Assembly (NCBI GenBank): GCA_011773795.1
Contig: WVWW01000102.1
Span: 643 to 7,927, forward strand
Origin: Acidobacteriota bacterium
Lineage (GTDB): Bacteria > Acidobacteriota > Polarisedimenticolia > Polarisedimenticolales > Polarisedimenticolaceae
DNA: 7,285 nt
Direction: 5' to 3'
The position numbers were made by a program, and so were the translations under genes. This document shows, in pieces, positions 1-5,700 of the stretch (positions within the stretch are counted from its first letter, which is position 1; the number at the start of each line of letters is the position of its first letter). The notes below the pieces were generated by a model. It worked only from the letters and a program-made list of their open reading frames with translations, was not told the DNA's origin and did no database searches.

Positions 1-987
1 CTCGTTGTCGTCGACACGGGCGAGCGGGACCTCCTGCGGCAGGCAATCCGTCTGCCCCGGCGCCATGCAGGGCACCGCGTATTCGGCCGCGCCGTTTCGT
101 GAGCGCGAGAAATCACCGCTCGATCGCGACCCGGCAACAACCTTGACGTACCAGTCGGCGAAGATGTGCCCGGCCCAGCGAAAGTCGACGTGGGTCGTGC
201 TCAGCTCTCCCGCGGTCAACCGCACCAGGCCGCCCTCGTTGTAGCGGGGTTGCTTCGTCGTCAGGTTCAGCACGCCGCTGGCGGCGTTCTTGCCGTAGAG
301 CGCCGCGCTGGGCCCGCGCAGCAGCTCCACACCGGCAAGGTCGTCGAGTGGGAAAGACACCGCCGCCCACTCCTGCGCTCCCAGGAACGGCACGGAGGGG
401 TCGCGACCGTCGATCAGCGTCGCCACGCGGCGGTTGAGCGAGCTGTTGAACCCTCGGGTGTTCAGGTTGTAGTCGTAGAGTCCGCTCTGCGTCACCTCGG
501 CGCCCGGCTCGAACTCGAGTAGCTTGGGGAGTTGCGCGTGGCCGGCCTGCTTGGCGATTTGCTGCTCGCTGACGACGGAAATCGCCGCGGGGGCGTCGAC
601 AATCCGTTCGACGCGTCGGGATGCGGCATAGACCGTCACCGCCTCGGCATAGGCGATTTCCCAGGCGGCGGTCACGTCCACGTGAGCCGTCTGGCCCGGC
701 GTGACCACGATCCCTTTTTCGGTCAGCACACTTTCGCCGAGCGTGAAGGTCAGGTCGTAGGTACCCGACGGCATCGCACTGAAGGCGTAGGCCCCCTCGA
801 CATCGGTCAGCGTTTCGCGCGCGCTCCCGTCGACGGTGATCCGTACCGTGACGCCGCCCTGACCTGCGCCTTCGGTATCGGCGACACGCCCTTCGATCCG
901 CCCGAGTCTCGATTCCGCAGTTGCGGCCGGCACGTCGAGCGAGGCAACCGTGGTACAGAGAAATACCACGAAAAGGAAACGTTTCAT
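1..987 (-). CDS. TonB-dependent outer-membrane receptor, N-terminal part (runs off the left edge)
   Basis: The 329 residues seen are open to the window edge, so the gene is cut there and not necessarily broken. From the ATG at 987, residues 1-24 form a signal peptide (MKRF, hydrophobic core, AATA-E). Residues about 28-107 read as a carboxypeptidase-regulatory-like beta-sandwich (GRIEGRVADTEG, then TDVEGAYAFSAMPSGTYDL). A TonB-box-like stretch (AEAVTVYA, 114-121) follows. The plug domain covers about 127-247, with IDGRDPSVPFLGAQEW and the hallmark VELLRGPSAALYGKNAASG (220-238). The first barrel strands begin after about 250. In this family the TonB/ExbB/ExbD complex powers import of a substrate across the outer membrane. 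Receptors with this extra N-terminal domain are often large and common in Bacteroidota and Acidobacteriota, where many take up oligosaccharides, peptides or metal chelates. The substrate cannot be told from this part. A GGAAG ribosome-binding site (992-996) sits 4 bases before the start. The gene is divergent from the 1041-1607 gene. Confidence 0.95.
   Translation of the reverse strand, partial: MKRFLFVVFLCTTVASLDVPAATAESRLGRIEGRVADTEGAGQGGVTVRITVDGSARETLTDVEGAYAFSAMPSGTYDLTFTLGESVLTEKGIVVTPGQTAHVDVTAAWEIAYAEAVTVYAASRRVERIVDAPAAISVVSEQQIAKQAGHAQLPKLLEFEPGAEVTQSGLYDYNLNTRGFNSSLNRRVATLIDGRDPSVPFLGAQEWAAVSFPLDDLAGVELLRGPSAALYGKNAASGVLNLTTKQPRYNEGGLVRLTAGELSTTHVDFRWAGHIFADWYVKVVAGSRSSGDFSRSRNGAAEYAVPCMAPGQTDCLPQEVPLARVDDNE
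949..970. promoter_or_regulatory. Perfect 7+7 inverted repeat, candidate operator
   Basis: CGTGGTA (949-955) and TACCACG (964-970) are exact reverse complements separated by 8 bases, for a total span of 22. The size and symmetry suit a dimeric helix-turn-helix regulator. The repeat lies within codons 6-13 of the receptor gene and 71 bases upstream of the TTG start of the divergent gene, so it could control either side. In the receptor mRNA it could instead form a 7-bp stem shortly after the start codon. The pairing is seen directly; a regulatory role is inference, and the arms also encode ordinary signal-peptide residues. Confidence 0.35.
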
Positions 988-1040
988 TGTGCTTCCAGGC
1001 TAGCATGGGAGTCGAGACCTCCTCGGGGGAGTTCACTGCA
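988..1040. promoter_or_regulatory. Short divergent intergenic region
   Basis: About 53 bases separate the receptor start (minus strand) from the preferred TTG start of the plus-strand gene. Each side carries a ribosome-binding site: GGAAG on the minus strand at 992-996 and GGGAG on the plus strand at 1027-1031. I see no convincing -35/-10 pair for either gene. TAGCAT (1001-1006, plus) is only a 4-of-6 match to a -10 box. At least one promoter probably overlaps the neighbouring coding sequence. Confidence 0.4.
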
Positions 1041-1607
1041 TTGAAGCCGAAGCCAATCCTCGGCCCGGCAGCCTTGCTCGCGGGCTGCCTGCTCGCGGCG
1101 CCGTCCTACGGCGCCGAGGACGGCGCCGAACGTTCGTTGATGGAGCTGGTGAGGGAAGAGGACGAACGGCTAAAGGTGCGCTGGGATCTGTTCCCGCGCG
1201 TTCGCGCGGGGTACCCGCAATCGATCTCCGCCGGCCTCGGCGTGGTCCGCTACCGCCTTCCGGAGTCGTGGGAGTGCGTCACGACCTGCCCGTTCCGCGG
1301 CCTCACCTTGCAGGTGGAGCCGGGGATTCGCGGGATCCAGCTCAGCGCGGGGTTCGGGACACTGGTCGCGGAGAAACGGCGAAAGGCGCGCTTCCTCAGC
1401 GACGTGCATCTCGCGTTCGGTGTGAAGGGTGTCCTGCTCCACCGTTGGGACAGCTCCGCGCTCGACTCGGCCGAGCGAACCTTCGCCGGGATCGAGCTGT
1501 CCCACACCGTCACACGGATCAACTTCAGCATCGGGACACTGCGTCGCCTCGAGCGAGTCCAGGGTGGGGACTGGATCGTGACCGCCGGCATGGGCTGGGG
1601 GTTCTGA
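1041..1607 (+). CDS. Unrecognised exported protein, possibly a small outer-membrane barrel
   Basis: I do not recognise the family. The TTG start at 1041 is preferred because GGGAG at 1027-1031 sits 9 bases before it and the product then opens as a clean export signal (MKPKPILGPAALLAGC, then PSYGAEDG). An ATG at 1005 in the same frame would add 12 residues but has a weak ribosome-binding site and almost touches the divergent receptor start. The 188 residues contain LAGC at 13-16, a canonical lipobox. Cleavage after SYG (about residue 24) by signal peptidase I is also possible. Residues about 30-47 are charged and helical. Residues 51-188 alternate short amphipathic beta stretches, contain a CVTTC pair (79-83), and end in GMGWGF. 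A terminal phenylalanine after alternating hydrophobics is typical of outer-membrane barrels recognised by BamA, but four to eight strands would make this a small one. The stop is one base before the next gene, so the two are probably co-transcribed. Confidence 0.7.
   Translation: MKPKPILGPAALLAGCLLAAPSYGAEDGAERSLMELVREEDERLKVRWDLFPRVRAGYPQSISAGLGVVRYRLPESWECVTTCPFRGLTLQVEPGIRGIQLSAGFGTLVAEKRRKARFLSDVHLAFGVKGVLLHRWDSSALDSAERTFAGIELSHTVTRINFSIGTLRRLERVQGGDWIVTAGMGWGF
1096..1128 (+). repeat. Strong GC-rich hairpin near the 5' end of the gene at 1041-1607
   Basis: CGGCGCCGTCCT (1096-1107) pairs perfectly with AGGACGGCGCCG (1117-1128), a 12-bp stem around a 9-base loop. The loop itself carries another CGGCGCCG (1109-1116), so three copies of this palindromic octamer lie within 33 bases and alternative pairings are possible. 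The hairpin falls at codons 19-30, the presumed signal-cleavage region, and contains no U run, so it does not look like an intrinsic terminator. A role in slowing translation or in RNA stability is conceivable but unproven. Confidence 0.55.
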
Positions 1608-1608
1608 C

Positions 1609-2586
1609 GTGAGCCGACGCGTCATCGCTTGTTGCCTGGTGCTGGCGCTGGTCGCCGCACCCGCGACCCGGGCGCTCGAGACCGACCCCTACGAGGCCTG
1701 GACCCACGAGATTGCCGACGGGACCGACGCCCTCAATGCGAAGATCAACTACGAGCTCCAGAAGGTCATCGAGCGAGTCAACGGCAGGCGCGGAATCCGG
1801 CGATTGACCTGTGACACGGTGGCCGACCACGTGACGGCCCATTTCCGCATGCTGATCTTCCACCCGATCGAGATCTGGGCGTCGAAGAGCCCGCTGATCG
1901 ACCGTTACCCACCGACGGAGGAAGCCGAGCTCCAATCGCGCGAGACCAACATCTTCGGCAACCACGGTCCCTGGGACATCGGGACCTGGCTACCCTTCGG
2001 GCCGACCATCGAGATCCACGGCGTGCGCATCGGAACGGACAAGCTGGCGCACTTCTTCTCCGGCGGAAGCTCGTACTACGCGCTCTACCGGCGAGCGCAG
2101 CGCCAGGGCAAGAGCGCCGCGGAAGCCGAACGGACGGTCATCGACCGCGGGATCTTCTCCGAGCAGACCTACCTGGGCTACGGGACGTCGGGCGTGATGT
2201 CCCCGGCCGACCTCGAGGCGAACTACCGCGGGATGACGTTCTATCTCGGCCTCTGCAACGGCGACTCGCCGCAGCTCGAACGCGACGGTGACGGGTACCG
2301 GCTGGCCCGGTCCTTCGACGCCCGAGAGTACGTCACCGTCGATTGGGACGAGTCCTACAACAACTCCGGGTTCAACAAGAGGCGTTGGAAGAAAGTCAGG
2401 CCACGCCTGCTGGGGCTTTGCGCGCTGCTCGACCATCCCTGGGTCGTCGCCCAGCGGCGGCGTTACCGGGAGCGCGACACCGAAACTCCGACGGAGCTGC
2501 GCATGCGCCAACTGATCGATGAAGGCAAGCAGGAAGATCTCTCGGTGTATTCGCTCGATGCGACCTGCGAGGGGGCCGGTCCGTGA
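1609..2586 (+). CDS. Unrecognised exported protein with a DKLAHFF motif
   Basis: This 325-residue product starts at GTG 1609, one base after the preceding stop, with GGGGG (1597-1601) 7 bases upstream. Residues 1-22 are a signal peptide (MSRRVIACCLVLALVAAPAT). The mature part has FHPIEIWASKSPLIDRYPP (84-102), GNHGPWDIGTWLPFGP (117-132), and then the most distinctive stretch, GTDKLAHFFSGGSSYYALY (142-160). DLEANYRGMTFYLGLC (201-216), VDWDESYNNSGF (244-255) and a basic helical tail follow. Four cysteines (68, 216, 271, 320) could form two disulfides if the protein is periplasmic. The DK-x-x-HFF-containing helix loosely recalls YfiM/DUF2279-type envelope proteins (DKxGH), but the rest does not let me assign it, so this is only a lead. 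No catalytic motif of a known enzyme class is evident. Close coupling to the barrel-like upstream gene suggests a shared envelope job (inference). Confidence 0.8.
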   Translation: MSRRVIACCLVLALVAAPATRALETDPYEAWTHEIADGTDALNAKINYELQKVIERVNGRRGIRRLTCDTVADHVTAHFRMLIFHPIEIWASKSPLIDRYPPTEEAELQSRETNIFGNHGPWDIGTWLPFGPTIEIHGVRIGTDKLAHFFSGGSSYYALYRRAQRQGKSAAEAERTVIDRGIFSEQTYLGYGTSGVMSPADLEANYRGMTFYLGLCNGDSPQLERDGDGYRLARSFDAREYVTVDWDESYNNSGFNKRRWKKVRPRLLGLCALLDHPWVVAQRRRYRERDTETPTELRMRQLIDEGKQEDLSVYSLDATCEGAGP

Positions 2587-2596
2587 CTCCGGTCCG
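2576..2596. repeat. Convergent gene junction with an 8-bp direct repeat and no clear terminator
   Basis: CCGGTCCG occurs at 2576-2583 and again at 2589-2596, with its first copy overlapping the plus-strand gene's end. Only 10 bases (2587-2596) lie between this gene's stop and the stop of the minus-strand peptidase. I see no stem followed by a T run on either strand, so transcription probably reads into the opposite gene or stops by a factor-dependent route. Confidence 0.4.
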
Positions 2597-4114
2597 CTAG
2601 TCTTCCGTCGCGAAGATCGCCGCGAAGAGCCGAATCCCGTACCACAGGTTGCCGATGCGCATGTTCTCGTCCGGGGCGTGCTGGTTGTCGTCGTGGTTGG
2701 CGATCGGCACGACGACGATGGGGTCGCCCAACTGTTCGGTGAACAGGTACAGCGGCAAGGATCCGCCCAGCGTCGGCATCAGGATCACCGATTCGCCGGC
2801 GGCGCGATCGGCGGCCTCGATGATCGGCGCCGCGACGGGCGCATCGATCGACGTACGCACCGCCGGGTAGCCGGGCCGGCGGACGACCTTGATCAGCTTC
2901 GGGTGGGCCAGCCGGGTCGCGTGATCCGGATCCTCGCGGACGATCGTGTACCCCTGCTTTCGGATGTGCGCCTCGATCAGATCCAGTTGCTCGTCCGCGT
3001 TGTTTCCCTTGACCAGCCGCACGTCGAGCGACGCCTCGGCAATCCGCGGAACGATGTTGCGGGCGGTCGGACCGACCGTGGCGCTGGCCATTCCGCGGAT
3101 GTTGAGCGAAGGGACCATGATGCGCTCGATCAACGATGCTCCCCCGCCCTCCGTGCGGACCAGGCCCAGCTCCTGCTGGAGCGACTTCTCCGCACCGGGG
3201 ACGGCGAGAACGGCCTCTCGGTCTCTCGGGCTCAGCATCTCGACCGAATCGTAGAAGCTCTCGATCAGCACGTTGCCGTCATCGTCGCGCATCGTCGCGA
3301 GCAGCTCGGCCAGCATCCAGGCGGGATTGGGGGCCCAGTTACCGTAGTGCCCGCTGTGCAGGTAGCGTTCGGCACCGTACACGGTCAGGTCGATGCCGGA
3401 GTAACCGCGCACGCCGAAGACGAGTTGTGGACGGCGGCTCTGGTGCACCGGGCCGTCACAGATCAGCCACAGATCGACATCGAGCCGGTCGCGGTATTCT
3501 TCGAAGAACTGGCCAAGGTGCGTCGAGCCTCGCTCCTCCTCGCCTTCGAACAGGAACACGAGGTTGACGGTCGGCGCGGTCCCCTGGGCCTTCAACGCGT
3601 CGAGCGCCGCGAGCATCGCGGGGATCGGAGCCTTGTCGTCGCCGGCCGAGCGCGCGTAGATGTACCAATTCGGATCGATCGTCTCGTTTCTCTCGGGAAA
3701 CGGCCGGGGCCGGCCACCGGCTTCCATCGACGCGGTGTAGAGGACGGGTTCGAACGGCGGGTGTGTCCAGCTGGGCGGGTCGACGGGTTGGCCGTCGTAG
3801 TGCACATACACGCCGAGCGTGCGCGTGGCACCGGGTGCCGTCAGCCGCGCCCAGACCAGCGGCGGGGCGCCGGGCCACTCGAGCAGCTCGGCGGCCGCCC
3901 CGCGGGCCGCGAGCTCGTCTCGGGCCCACTCCGCGGTCCGGCGCAGCCCCTCGGGATGCGCGGGCGTGTTCGGGATCGCCAGCAGCTCGGCGAAACCGCG
4001 GAGGATGTCCGTCCCGTTGGCCTCACGCCAGGCGTCCACGGCATCGAGATCGACCTCGGCGGCCAGCGGTGCCGCGATCGCGAGCAGGAGGGCCGAACAG
4101 ATTCGATGGTTCAC
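2597..4114 (-). CDS. Secreted M20-family dinuclear zinc peptidase (carnosinase/dipeptidase-like)
   Basis: The 505-residue length suits M20 dipeptidases with a signal. The metal centre is complete by comparison with the family. HYDGQP contains H105 and D107. SAGDDKAP supplies the bridging aspartate at D159/D160. FEGEEERGS gives the general base E193 and metal ligand E194. CDGP carries D220, and NQHAPDEN carries the last histidine, H479. SGHYGNW (255-260) matches the start of the lid/dimerisation domain, including the conserved His that reaches across the dimer. This domain spans roughly 240-360, between the two halves of the catalytic domain. Members hydrolyse dipeptides or acylated amino acids using two zinc ions. 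The GTG at 4114 is preferred: GGGGGA (4121-4126) lies 6 bases upstream and the product opens with a signal peptide (VNHRICSALLLAIAAPLAAE), implying a periplasmic or extracellular site. An in-frame ATG at 4150 would add 12 polar residues ahead of the signal. Exact substrate unknown. Confidence 0.93.
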   Translation of the reverse strand: MNHRICSALLLAIAAPLAAEVDLDAVDAWREANGTDILRGFAELLAIPNTPAHPEGLRRTAEWARDELAARGAAAELLEWPGAPPLVWARLTAPGATRTLGVYVHYDGQPVDPPSWTHPPFEPVLYTASMEAGGRPRPFPERNETIDPNWYIYARSAGDDKAPIPAMLAALDALKAQGTAPTVNLVFLFEGEEERGSTHLGQFFEEYRDRLDVDLWLICDGPVHQSRRPQLVFGVRGYSGIDLTVYGAERYLHSGHYGNWAPNPAWMLAELLATMRDDDGNVLIESFYDSVEMLSPRDREAVLAVPGAEKSLQQELGLVRTEGGGASLIERIMVPSLNIRGMASATVGPTARNIVPRIAEASLDVRLVKGNNADEQLDLIEAHIRKQGYTIVREDPDHATRLAHPKLIKVVRRPGYPAVRTSIDAPVAAPIIEAADRAAGESVILMPTLGGSLPLYLFTEQLGDPIVVVPIANHDDNQHAPDENMRIGNLWYGIRLFAAIFATED

Positions 4115-4207
4115 CGCGAGTCCCCCGTTTTCGGTAGCGAAGGGCTCCATCCTATCGGAAATTTCCTGCGCCGGTAATATGGTGTGGAGCGTCTTCGCGG
4201 AGAGCCC
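4115..4207. promoter_or_regulatory. Divergent promoter region with a palindrome and a -10-like box
   Basis: This 93-base gap between the peptidase (minus) and the DUF1223 gene (plus) is locally AT-richer than its surroundings. GGAAATTTCC (4157-4166) is a perfect 10-base palindrome. TAATAT (4175-4180, plus) matches a -10 box at 5 of 6 positions, but no good -35 is seen at 16-18 bases upstream. A transcript starting near 4187 would favour the ATG at 4208 over the GTG at 4184. Ribosome-binding sites are GGAGAG at 4199-4204 (plus) and GGGGGA at 4121-4126 (minus). Promoter and operator roles are inference. Confidence 0.4.
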
Positions 4208-4981
4208 ATGCGTTCGTCGGTCTGCAGCATCGTGACGTGTCTCGTCTGGTTGGTACCGCTCGCGTCCGCGGACGAAGTCGCGACGCCCCGCACCCCGGTT
4301 TTGATCGAGCTGTTCACCTCGGAGGGCTGCTCGAGCTGTCCGGAGGCCGAGTTCTACGTCTCGAAGTTGCTGCGCACCCAACCCCTGGAGCACGTTCGGA
4401 TCATCGCCGTGAGCCAGCACGTCGACTACTGGGACAGCCCCGAGTGGAAGGACCCGTTTTCCTCCGCGGAGCACACCGAGCGCCAACGGCGCTACGCGCG
4501 CAAGTTCGAGACCGAGGTTTACACGCCACAGCTCGTCATCGACGGCAGGGAGCATTACGTCGGCAGCCTGCGCAGGGAGGTGCTCTCGTCGATCTACCGT
4601 GCCGGCAGACGGGAGAAGGCGGAGATCGATGTTCTGGCGCGTTGGGCGGAAAACGGATCGATCGACTTATCGGTCTCCATCGGGGACCTCCCCGACGGAA
4701 CCGGTGAGCTCGAGCTGTGGACCGCGGTGACCGAAGACGGTCTGATCGTCAGCGTGGAGCGCGGCGAGAACCGGGGGCGGGAGCTTCACCACGACGCCGT
4801 CGCGCGGCACATCGACGGCGCCGGCAGGATTCAGGCGCACGAGACACGCACGCTTCGAGTCGACGTGCGCGAGGGTTGGGAGAAGGCCAACCTGCGCGTG
4901 GTCGCTTTTGTTCAGGAAGCGCGTAGCGGTCGCATCATCGGGGTGGACAGCGTGACGTTGAGCTCCGAGGCGGGACGATGA
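4208..4981 (+). CDS. DUF1223 family exported protein with a thioredoxin-like CxxC
   Basis: The 257-residue product matches DUF1223 throughout. It has LIELFTSEGCSSCPEAE (32-48) with the CSSC pair at 41-44, then AVSQHVDYWDSPEWKDPF (67-84), TERQRRYA (90-97), YTPQLVIDGREHYVGS (105-120) and, in the second half, VERGENRGRELHHDAVAR (183-200). The CxxC after a beta strand and the TPQ (probable cis-proline) are thioredoxin-fold features. A redox or metal-binding role is therefore plausible, though the family has no firmly assigned biochemical function that I know of. The ATG at 4208 is preferred over the in-frame GTG at 4184: GGAGAG precedes it and it begins a clean signal peptide (MRSSVCSIVTCLVWLVPLASA), placing the protein in the periplasm. 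The second half (about 135-250) looks like a beta-sandwich. The stop overlaps the next start as ATGA, so it heads an operon with the TPR and FG-GAP genes. Confidence 0.9.
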   Translation: MRSSVCSIVTCLVWLVPLASADEVATPRTPVLIELFTSEGCSSCPEAEFYVSKLLRTQPLEHVRIIAVSQHVDYWDSPEWKDPFSSAEHTERQRRYARKFETEVYTPQLVIDGREHYVGSLRREVLSSIYRAGRREKAEIDVLARWAENGSIDLSVSIGDLPDGTGELELWTAVTEDGLIVSVERGENRGRELHHDAVARHIDGAGRIQAHETRTLRVDVREGWEKANLRVVAFVQEARSGRIIGVDSVTLSSEAGR

Positions 4982-5700
4982 CGGCGAGCGCCCTCCTGGT
5001 GAGTGTGATCCTCGCGTTTCCCACTGCCGACTACGACGAGGTTGTCGAGCGCGGCCGCGCCGCCCTGCGCGACCGGGATTACGCCGCCGCGGCGGCGGCG
5101 TTCGAGGAGGCGGTCGAGCTCCGACCCGACGAGGTGGATGCCTGGTTTCGCCTCGGGTTGGCCCGCTCGGCAAACGACGAACCCGGCGCGGCGATCGCCG
5201 CGTACGGCCGGGCGGCGGAGCTGGACGAAACTCACGCTCAGGCGCGGAACAACCTCGGCAACGTCCTGTTCCGTCGGGGCGACTACGAAGAGGCGCTGAA
5301 GTGGTACGAGCGCGCGCTGGCGATCCGGCCGGATTACCTCGTCGCGCTGTATCACCGGGGCTGGGTCCTGCGGCACTTCAATCGCAACGAAGAGGCCGAG
5401 GCCGCCTTCAACCGTTGCCTCGAATTGTCACCGCAGGGCGCGCGCGAACGGTCCACCCGGCTCGACTGCCTGTTCTTCGCCGGTACGATGCGATTCCGCG
5501 CCGAGGATTACGAGGGTGCCGCCGCGGCGATGACCCGCCTGATCGAGTCCAACGCCGGTCACATCGAGGCGCGCTACTACCTCGGCATGGCCTACCGGCA
5601 CCTGGGCAGGGTCGATGAGGCGCGCGAGCAGCTCGAGATTCACCGGCGGATGACCCGCGCCGTTCGCCGTGACGAGCCGATCGAGAAGGACGACCCGTGA
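4978..5700 (+). CDS. Tetratricopeptide repeat (TPR) protein
   Basis: This 240-residue protein is almost entirely TPRs, which are helix-turn-helix repeats that build protein-binding scaffolds. About six units can be placed: 18-51, 52-85, 86-119, 120-153, 163-195 and 196-229. The clearest are RNNLGNVLFRRGDYEEALKW with RALAIRP, and RYYLGMAYRHLGRVDEAREQ near the end. Between units four and five lies a short insertion (QGARERSTRLD). The N-terminus (MTASALLVSVILAFPTA) is a short hydrophobic stretch with no basic residue, so it may be a weak signal peptide or a membrane anchor. The charged tail (RRDEPIEKDDP) ends at the next start. The start overlaps the DUF1223 stop by 4 bases (ATGA) and the stop overlaps the FG-GAP start by 4 (GTGA), indicating translational coupling. 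TPR genes next to CRTAC1-type genes are common in several environmental phyla. Its partner is unknown; the FG-GAP protein is the obvious candidate. Confidence 0.93.
   Translation: MTASALLVSVILAFPTADYDEVVERGRAALRDRDYAAAAAAFEEAVELRPDEVDAWFRLGLARSANDEPGAAIAAYGRAAELDETHAQARNNLGNVLFRRGDYEEALKWYERALAIRPDYLVALYHRGWVLRHFNRNEEAEAAFNRCLELSPQGARERSTRLDCLFFAGTMRFRAEDYEGAAAAMTRLIESNAGHIEARYYLGMAYRHLGRVDEAREQLEIHRRMTRAVRRDEPIEKDDP

Noticed and set aside
113..1006. Minus-strand frame overlapping the receptor, with AGGAGG (1016-1021 on the minus strand) ahead of an ATG at 1006
   Set aside because: The translation is very Arg-rich and has no family features. The receptor frame starting at 987 has a signal peptide and plug domain. 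The AGGAGG is better explained as the complement of CCTCCT in the short divergent spacer.
166..1044. Plus-strand frames opposite the receptor gene (166-522 and 532-1044)
   Set aside because: They are antisense shadows with no domain or export signal, and the receptor reading is unambiguous.
2519..4177. Long plus-strand open frame (552 codons) opposite the M20 peptidase
   Set aside because: It is a shadow of the peptidase. Its translation is Arg/Val/Gly-rich with no recognisable domain, while the minus strand carries a complete set of M20 metal-binding motifs.
5082..5097. 16-base perfect palindrome made of GCC/GGC triplets in the TPR gene
   Set aside because: It encodes the alanine run in the first TPR and follows from GC-rich alanine codons. 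I see no reason to assign it a regulatory role.
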